From Lepidodermella squamata (Eukaryota > Gastrotricha): DNA of 64,000 bases. Below the pieces are notes generated by a model. The model worked only from the letters and a program-made list of their open reading frames with translations, did not search any database and was not told the DNA's origin. Below are positions 56,301-64,000 of the stretch, piece after piece; position 1 is the first letter of the stretch; the number at the start of each line of letters is the position of its first letter. The position numbers and the translations under genes are program-made. Location of the stretch: positions 1,488,001 to 1,552,000 of the forward strand of contig JBLDXI010000046.1 of assembly GCA_047495785.1 (NCBI GenBank), written 5' to 3'.

Positions 56301-57262
56301 GACAAATGTTCTGTGCTAGCACTTTTGGTTCACAGCGCCTCTAGAACGTCTATTGCAAAAAATGGGTAACAATAAACAAAAGGGCTAAGAGCAAAGGGTA
56401 ATCAAGCAGAGACAATCAATTCATTGGCGATGACATGGATGGCAAATTCATTACAGGGGCTAGCACAAGAATCGATATATAAGTAAGCAGTTGAGATAAT
56501 GGAACGAAGGATACCTAACAATTTTCGCATGTTTGATGATGAAAAAAGTGTTAAATTAGCAGCATTATGGGTAAGATAGCTCACAGTAACGGACAAAGGA
56601 CTACAAAGTGCAAACTGCGAACTTGGCAGCTGGTAGCACCATTTCAGTAGCACTTCACTCTGTTTCGTTTTGATCTTCTCAAAAATCCCGACGGGCATTT
56701 TGAGAACTATCTTTTATGTCACAATTTCCTTTTCACTAATAATACAAACAAAATACACAATTAAAATGTTTAAAATCTTAAATAACTATTTTACGTTTCA
56801 ATGAGAAATATTTTTTACAAACTTTAAAGCTTGGCGGTATAGTAGCGTGTTAGCGTCATCGCTTGTGGGGCGGTTTCATCGCGTCTCGAAGCTCGAAGCG
56901 CGCGTTGCGACGTAGCTTGCTGCTTGCTGCTGACTGCTGATAGACGGAACTCGAAGTGATGTCCGCTTGGGTGTCCAGTATTTTCCGCGAGCGCGAGATA
57001 GGAGGTAGACGGGAACTGGAACTCTGTGTTATTATCTGTTATCTGGCTCGGTCAGGTGTCCAAAAGTCTTTCACTCAAAGAACTGCGACCTCATTTTCTC
57101 TTTGCGCATATTATCAATATCAATTATCATTTAATCATGATATCAGCTGTAAATGGATCTTCTGGCCCCGACCAGAAAGTGCGCGACCTCGTTTAATATT
57201 GGCCTTATTTCGCCGTTACGAGGAAAATGTCAATGTTCACTGTGGCTTATTAGTACACTTAC
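56301..57262. other. Intergenic, probable divergent promoter region
   Basis: Lies between mRpL23 (minus) and GALNT (plus). About 56840-57010 is GC-richer with CGCG motifs and may be a promoter. No gene seen. Confidence 0.5.
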
Positions 57263-57390
57263 TTGATATTCCTCACGAGTACTAGGCTGTCGCTCTTATT
57301 AGAACTCTCTTTATTAAATTCTTCACCGTCAAAATCTGCTAAATAACTTGCGAGTGCTTCGAGATCTCTGTTTTTCACCGAATTGCCCAT
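57263..57390 (-). CDS. Possible first exon of an unknown protein starting MGNS
   Basis: ATG at 57390 opens MGNSVKNRDLEALASYLAD and a further 24 residues, acidic and helical, then a perfect GTAAGT donor at 57262-57257. MGNS is a strong N-myristoylation start. I cannot find the next exon: candidate acceptors toward 57060 lead to stops within a few codons. It is head-to-head with the GALNT gene, ATG to ATG 96 bp. Could also be chance. Confidence 0.35.
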
Positions 57391-57470
57391 CGTCCTTTTT
57401 GAGACGATGAGTATTATGTTGAATTTATGAGAGCCACACACCGGTTTCTATTCATTTATTGGTTTATGTT

Positions 57471-57475
57471 TTTAG
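57471..57475 (+). promoter_or_regulatory. 3' splice acceptor just before the GALNT start
   Basis: GGTTTATGTTTTTAG ends 10 bp before the ATG at 57486. This is either the end of a 5' UTR intron or a spliced-leader trans-splice site. Confidence 0.5.
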
Positions 57476-57485
57476 ATTTTGCTAC

Positions 57486-59435
57486 ATGCGTCGAAATTCG
57501 CAACGCATATTATTTTTGTTGGCGGGGAGCACTTGCTTGTTCATTTTCTTCGCATTGTACAAGCAAGCGTTGTCTCCTGCTCCAATAAACATAGAAGCTG
57601 AAGCCATCAATTTAGGTAAATTCAATGCTTTTAGTTGTCGCGCTTCGTTACGCTATTCTTTATAGTGGGGATTTCGACGAATAAGCCTGCTGTAGACAAA
57701 TTGGACATTGATGAAAAGCCTGTTAGACGGTACGATGTCGACTTTTGGGAGGATGAACGGACCAATAAGCGTGACAACCCTCTGATCGACTGGCATGACT
57801 GGAAAGCAATTGAAGCTGATCTCAAGCGCAGTGGCCCGGGTGAACAGGGCACCGCCGTGGAATTGTCGCCAGGCGACGCTAAACAACGTGACGATTTATA
57901 CAAAGTCAACGGATTCAACGCTTTTTGTTCCGATAAAATCTCGCTTACTCGCGCTATTCGTGATATCAGACATGCCGATTGCCGGAAACAAAAATATCAT
58001 CAACGACTACCAAACGTTTCTATTATTATTCCCTTTCACAACGAACATTGGAGTACTCTGTTACGTTCTGTCTATACCTGCATTAACCGTGCGCCTAAGC
58101 ACTTGGTCCACGAGTTCATTCTCAGCGACGATTACAGCAACAAAGAATTTTTGAAGCAACCCCTCGAAGAATACGTTGCCAAACACTTCTCAAATGTGAA
58201 AGTCGTGCGTGCAACTAAGCGTGAAGGTCTTATCCGTACTCGTTTAAATGGTGCCAAAGTTGCAAAGGGCGAAGTCCTGGTTTTCTTCGACAGTCACGTT
58301 GAATGTAACATCAATTGGCTGCCCCCACTTCTCGATCCTATGGTCAATGATTACCGCACTGTTGTTTGCCCCTTTATCGACGTGATTGACTACGAAAATT
58401 TTGCTTATCGTGCTCAGGTTTGATATTATTTTCCGAGCTAAAATTCAGTTTAATGTTTGATTTTTATAGGATGAAGGTGCTAGAGGTGCTTTCGATTGGG
58501 AGTTTTTCTATAAGAGACTGCCACTTCTACCCGAGGACTTGAAGAGCCCGGCCAAGCCGTTCAAGTCGCCGGTAATGGCAGGTGGTCTGTTCGCGATTTC
58601 AACGAAATGGTTCTGGGAGTTGGGCGGTTACGACCCTGGTCTCGACATTTGGGGCGGCGAGCAGTACGAGTTGAGCTTCAAAATCTGGCAATGCCACGGG
58701 CAGATGGTCGACACGGCGTGCTCGCGAATCGGCCATATCTACCGAAAATTCGCGCCATTCCCGAACCCAGGTATCGGCGATTTCGTCGGCAAAAACTACC
58801 GCCGAGTCGCCGAGGTTTGGATGGACGAATACGCCGAGCATTTATACAAACGCCGGCCGCATTACCGCGACATCGCAACCGGCGATATTTCGGAGCAGAA
58901 AGCTGTTCGAGACAAGCTGAAATGCAAGAGTTTCGACTGGTTTATGAAAGAGGTCGCCTTCGACCTGCCGAAGTACTACCCGCCCGTCGAACCGCCACCG
59001 CTCGCCGAGGGTGAAATCCGGTCTGTTGCGGGTAGCAACCTGTGCATAGACACGCGTTTCAAGGGCGAGAAGGACACATTTGGCCTGTCCGAGTGTGGTA
59101 AAGGGGGCGAGCAGAAGTTGTCGCTTACGTGGCACAGGGACATCAGGCCGAGTTCCCGCATTGTTTGCTGGGACGTGTCGACCAGTGTCATGAAGGCGCC
59201 GGTTGTGCTGTGGAACTGCCACGGCATGCGCGGCAATCAGTGGTGGAAGTATAAGGCTGCTGAGCAGCAGTTGTTCCACCCGGTATCGGGGCAGTGCCTC
59301 GACGCGGACATTTCGTCGCTCGAGGTGTTCATGAACCCGTGTGATAAGAACTCGCAGACGCAAAAATGGACGTGGACGACGTTCAACCGCACCGCTGTTG
59401 AAGCTGCTTTCGCCGAAACTGCTGATGATCACTAG
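57486..59435 (+). CDS. Polypeptide N-acetylgalactosaminyltransferase, GALNT10-like
   Basis: Three exons, 57486-57615, 57666-58417 and 58470-59435, join in phase to 615 residues. It is a type II Golgi protein: short cytoplasmic tail, then anchor [18 protein letters not shown]. The catalytic domain has [35 protein letters not shown], the metal-binding DSHVE (DXH), the gate [21 protein letters not shown], and [13 protein letters not shown]. Wording around [11 protein letters not shown] and MDEYAE fits GALNT10/pgant6. A C-terminal ricin-type lectin domain (LCIDTRF to QKWTW) holds repeated CxD/QxW motifs. It starts mucin-type O-glycosylation by adding GalNAc to Ser/Thr; GALNT10-type enzymes often prefer already glycosylated peptides. 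Confidence 0.95.
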
Positions 59436-60203
59436 ATGCTTGTTTTATAGTAAAAAAATATCTTAATCATTCTGTGATACAAAGACGCGAGGGGCCTTAA
59501 TATAAGGTGGAAACTGCCTTTGATGGAAATTTTGGTGGGTGGAGATAGCAGTGGTTTTACTGTCATGATTCTCGTTGGAAAAAATATAGATGCTAAAATC
59601 GCTCAGTCATTACCGTCGCAACCCGGGAACGTTCTTTAGTTCTGCTATATGCAAAAACCAAATAATACTTGAATTTTCCGATGTTTTTGTTATATCCTAC
59701 TATCCTATCTTTTTTTTCGGCTAAACTACTGATTAATAATTTATTACGTATTGTGGATATTTCTTGCCGTTGGAACGTTTCGAGCCCTAAATTGTGATCT
59801 TGCAAGTGGCAATTATTGTTCAGAGTTGTGCTTTGGAGTAAATAAAAATAAATCCTTCTTAAAAAATTATCATTCCAATTATACCTAGTGGTGGCTTGTC
59901 TCATTTTCGCTCCATGAATGAATATTGTAAATGTGCACGTCATGTCTTCGTCTTTTACTGCGTCAATTTTTGTGCGGGCCTTAAAAAAATGGAATAAAAT
60001 AAAAAACGATTTTTCTAGAAAGAAGCAGTCTTCTCGGGTTTATTGTTTCCTCCAATGCAGTCGACGAACAACAAAGTAGCAAAAAATGACAGTAATGATA
60101 ATACAGATGCATCCCGAACGAATAGGGAGTCCAGTATAATTATTAGGTATCCTTGTGAAGCACAAATTCATCAGTTTTTATTAAGCTGGATTATTTTTCG
60201 TAA
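59436..60203. other. Intergenic between convergent genes
   Basis: 3' flanks of GALNT (plus) and the NHL gene (minus). No gene seen. Confidence 0.6.
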
Positions 60204-63200
60204 TCACACGTAGAGTGTGGTTTGAGAAGACGAGCGGAAAACTTTGATGCAATGATTCCCGGAATCGGCGACGACGAGGCGCATTTTCGCCGAGTCGATC
60301 GCCAGGCCTTGCGGGCCGAACAGCGGCGGCGCGCCGTAGCAGTGCACCACACTGCGATAGGCGCCACCTGCGTTGAACACTTGAACGCGAGAGTTGCCCC
60401 AATCAGCCGCGTACACCGTCCCGCCGTCCGCGCTGTCGATCGCTAAACCAGTCGCGGCGTTGAAATGGCCCGGCCCGTCGCCAATTCCGGCGCCGATGAC
60501 GGACTGTAGATGGCCGTCGAGGTCGAAAACCTTGATGGCGTGGTTGTGGAAATCGGTGACGGCGACGCGGGGTCGCGACCCGGTACCAGCGCTGGAACCG
60601 TCCGACGCCGTGCAGAAGCGGTTGTCGAGGACGGCGGCGAAGTGCGGCCCGGCGAGTTGGTGCGGCTGTGAGCCTCTCGAGCCGAATTTGTTGACGAATT
60701 TGTGAGATTTAACGTCGAAAATTGCGACCTCGGACGCGCGGTTGTCGACGACGACGAGCAGGCTCGTGCCTGGCACGAGGCAGATGCCTTTCGGGCCGAG
60801 CAAGCGGCCGACGCCTAGCCGCCCTAGGTGACGCCCGTCGTCGTTGAAAACGTGGACGCAGCGGTTTTCGTAGTCGGCGACGTATAGCCGATCATCTTCC
60901 GAGGCCGCCAGACCGGTTGGCCGCGCCATCTGACCAGGACTGCGGCCAGCTTGGCCAAAGCGGAAACGAAATTCGCCAGTCGAAGAAAATACCTGAAAAA
61001 TATTTATAAATTAATAATTACCTCAAAGTTGGAAGATTGAAGACGTAAATTTGAGATTCCACCTTGAAATTACCGGAAATATGATTTTCTTAGCATCTCA
61101 CAGTCCTTGAGTTCAAGATTAAAGATTTCCGAGCTTTAGAAAGCGAAGTCCAATATCTGACGGCTCCAACAAGCTAAATGAAGGTCAGTTTGGTCTTTTT
61201 GAGACAAAAATATTCCAAATCGGATGTAATAATCAAGCAGGGCCAATTCAGGCAATAAATCATGGCACAATCATGGGACCAAATATTCCAGCACTAAAAA
61301 TCCCGCGTCTTGGAACCCAATTTTCTTTATTTTTTTTTTCTAATTCTGACCTTCATTTTTCGTTCGATATTGGTGCCCCCATGACCTTGGAATTTTTCAT
61401 TTCAGCTAAATTGCACCCTCAGCTACGTAGAAATGTTCAATGTCGTCCTCTAAGACATTCAATATCGGAAAAATCACAGATTTTGAAATCGATATCGGCA
61501 TAAAACCAAATTTGGGAAAATCTGGGATTGGCACCTTATCTTTAATGCCGGAACCCTGAATATCTTTGGTATAGGTTTCTTAGGATTTTGCGTATATTTT
61601 AAAAGTTTCTTTCGAAGGTGTCCCTTATTTTACTACTCACCTGAATGCATTGATTGCCACTGTCACTAACAACAAGCCGGCCGTCTTTCGTAACCGTCAC
61701 ATCCTGAATGTTCGAGAACTCGCCCTTGCCTCGGCCTTTCCGCCCGAACTGGAACAGAAAGTCGTCCAACTGGTGCGGATGCGCGAACGCCGTCGTCGGA
61801 CCAGCTCTGTCAGAATCGCCGGCTAGCGACGCAATTTCACTCGCGTTATTGCTACCACTCGTCAGCATCACAACCCGCTTGCAAAAATTGCGCAACTGCT
61901 CCAACTCAGCCGTTTTACTGCTGCTCGAATTCGGCGAAACCTCACTGCCGTTATTCGACTGATGGCTCGGGCAATCGGCCGCGTGCTGGTGGTGATGGTG
62001 CCCATTTACGATTTGCGCGCCGAATTTAGGCGCACACGTCGATTTCGAGCGCGTCCTCGCCGGCGTCACGTTCGGCTGCAGTTTATTCCGCAACAACGAC
62101 GAATTAACCAGCGGCTTATGGTTATTCACCCTGGTACTAGCCGCCGATCGTATCGACGAGGCAATGCTAGGCCTGGGGGTCGCGTTCTCCGACGTCTTCT
62201 TCGTGTCATCCGTAGCGACTGACGACGCTCTTGAGCTGTTTGAATTCGTTTTCAGCAACGGCGCCTTCTTCGGCGTCAGGTAGCGGGACGGGACGTTTGA
62301 GTGGTTCGGGGCTAGGACAGGTTTCGGCTCAGTCGCGTAGCACCTGACGACGAACGGGCTCGACGAGACAGGCATGCCGAACAGGGTGATCTCCATTTCA
62401 TATATGCCCTCCCTCGGGATGGTGTAAGTCAGTAGGAACGACGCGCCCGATACGCGTTTCAGGTCGCATGTCCCAACTTTATCGACAGCATCGCGAATCG
62501 AGGCTGATAGCGCCCGGTCGTGATTGGCTGGCAGCGCCGCCTCGCGGCCGTGTTCGTCGACTGCGGTTAACATAGCGACCTGGGGCACATTTGCCACGCA
62601 TGACGACCAGGCTTTCAGCCGTTCTGTCGCTGGCATGGCGTTGGCTGAGCTGGCGAGTTTGACGTGCACGTCGCTGGGCAGCGCGGCGCCGGGTGCGGCG
62701 TTCATCGACTGGCTGGTTCGCAGCAGGTAGTCGCTGCTCGAGGCCGACGCGCCGCCTGATGTCACGCTTTTCGTGTCGTCACCGTCCAGCGGTGATAGCA
62801 AGTTGTTGGCGAGGGGCATATCGCTTCCGTTGGAAATTATTGCACCAAAATTCTGAAAAAAGTGAAACAAAAAATCATGAATTAGAATGAAACCACTTTG
62901 ATCCCTTGAATCAAAATACAAAAAATATGTAATTAATTTTTTTTTAATTCTAGTTCCAAATCCAGGGTTCCAGGTTCCAGAGCTAAGTTTGAAGCTCCAG
63001 CCCCAACTTGCCCCAAAATATGGATTCCGAGAATTTAGATCTCCTCTAAATCTCAATTTTTAGCGAGTGAAGCTTCAGTTTTTGGTACCAAGTATCGATT
63101 TTAGAAATCAGTGATTTTTTCGATATCAGAAAGCCAAAATTGAAAATTTCCTAAATTTAGCGCTGGAACCTTGAATCTTAATTTTCGTCTTGTAAATATT

Positions 63201-63785
63201 TGAACCCTAAAGCCCATTTTCGAAAAATTGGCTAAAAACAGTCTTTCGAGTTCAGAAGAGTGAAGTGAAAATTGAATTGACTAGTAAGAGCTTTAATTTG
63301 GCTGAATTTCATCATTCATCATTCATCCTAATTTTTTTATATCTCTAATTATCTAGCAGAGCTCAAGACGAAAACTCACATCTATAGATCTGAGAAGTTT
63401 TTCGGAAGCACAATCGACAAAGCTGAACAGCAGTTGAGTTTCCTCGAGTTGAACCGTGTTCAATGGGAATGGCTGAAGTACGACCTCGGTTTGTTGTTCG
63501 AGTTGCTTGCGAACAACGAGCAAATCGAGGTTACCCGCAGGCGGCGTTGTTTGCTCTGAATCCGCGTCCAAATCGCCGCACTGTTCAAGCAGGCGGTGTA
63601 GAAAATCAGCAGATTCCTTAGCCGAACCGATACAGCTAGCAACGGCCTGGCGATTCGTATCGATAACGGCCTGTTTCTGCTGGCAAACCGTCCGCAATTG
63701 AGCTACAAGTTCGGCCCGCCTCGCGTTTAACCTCTCGAGAGCTTTGTCAAAACTCCGGTTGATTAACGACAACGAATCTTCAACT
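60204..63785 (-). CDS. TRIM2/3-type NHL repeat protein (5' end outside window)
   Basis: Exons 63380-63785, 61641-62852 and 60204-60992 join in phase 0; the first visible one needs an upstream exon. Order: coiled coil (SFDKALERLNARRAELVAQL...), then a filamin/ABP280 Ig-like domain (about 62325-62580: SGASFLLTYTIPREGIYEME, SSSPFVVRCYA), a Ser/Thr/His-rich linker of about 170 residues, and six NHL repeats from DFLFQFGRKGRGKGEFSNIQ to VVADSGNHCIKVF. RING and B-boxes would be beyond 63785. This coiled coil-filamin-NHL order marks TRIM2/TRIM3, E3 ligases that act in neurons; TRIM71/LIN-41 shares it but the repeat wording (FHNHAIKVFD, ADWGNSRVQVF) is nearer TRIM2/3. The linker is longer than usual. 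Confidence 0.88.
60993..61640 (-). other. NHL gene intron with dispersed repeat copy 2
   Basis: 648-bp intron between NHL repeats 1 and 2. About 61240-61540 is copy 2 of the dispersed repeat seen at 49700 (shared AGCTACGTAGAAA and ATATCGG/AAATCACAGATTT parts). Confidence 0.65.
62853..63379 (-). other. NHL gene intron with dispersed repeat copy 3
   Basis: 527-bp intron. About 62950-63180 holds a diverged, opposite-direction copy of the same repeat (AGTATCGATTTTAGAAATCA, GTGATTTTTTCGATATC). Confidence 0.6.
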
Positions 63786-64000
63786 CTATATAATAAACAA
63801 GGCAAAAATTCGTGTTAATTATTCGCATCACGCCTATTAGTATGATGTTGTAATAATAAGAAGATAATTATTGTTGTATATTCCTAAGCTCACCGCGTGT
63901 ATTTTTTTACAGACTGAGTGAGAGGAAAAAACCGCTCACAGCTGGAATGACAAGCCGCTAATGGTTTTTTTACTTGCCTCATAATCATAAAATACTGGCT

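Noticed and set aside
59593-59943. 116-codon minus-strand frame between GALNT and the NHL gene
   Set aside because: AT-rich composition, no domain, and overlaps probable 3' UTR sequence.
60181-60705. Frames overlapping the NHL repeats on both strands
   Set aside because: Shadows of the NHL coding exon.

Overview
This is nuclear DNA of a small animal. Genes are split by short GT-AG introns, often 45-60 bp, and encode metazoan-specific families: a misshapen/MAP4K4-type kinase, a TRIM2/3-type NHL protein, a GalNAc-transferase, CYP4 and a class C receptor. Intercistronic gaps of 60 and 141 bp between same-strand genes recall taxa that use spliced-leader operons, such as nematodes and tardigrades. 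The lineage is inference; no marker here fixes the species.

Layout. 1-4.9 kb: the 3' half of RPB2, the second largest RNA polymerase II subunit, whose large intron carries antisense Mi-2/CHD helicase fragments in a 152-bp tandem array. 5.9-8.2 kb: an intronless GABA-B-like class C receptor. 9.3-37.4 kb: a repeat-rich accessory region. It has three secreted galaxin-like proteins of CC-doublet repeats, two paralogues of another secreted Cys-rich protein (one intact, one decayed), a protein kinase fused to ankyrin repeats with a broken second copy, remnants of an LTR-type retroelement, and a 5.5-kb piggyBac element with another DNA transposon nested in it. Most of 15.7-20.5 kb is duplicated at 31.7-37.0 kb.

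38.6-48.8 kb, all on the minus strand: a five-exon TPR-SET protein whose last intron is filled with kinase pseudogene pieces and a 293-bp tandem array, a complete three-exon CYP4 cytochrome P450 ending 60 bp before the SET gene starts, and a single-exon ankyrin protein with a possible myristoylation site. 51.5-63.8 kb is conserved and gene-dense: misshapen kinase, mitochondrial ribosomal protein L23 immediately upstream of it, a GALNT10-like glycosyltransferase on the plus strand, and a TRIM2/3-like protein running off the right edge.

Housekeeping and signalling genes at both ends bracket a young, duplicating region. The most unusual content is that middle region: galaxin-like and Cys-rich secreted genes, the kinase-ankyrin family, and the palindromes and nested transposons around them. 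Exon joins given here are my own readings of splice sites with phase checks; none is supported by transcripts.
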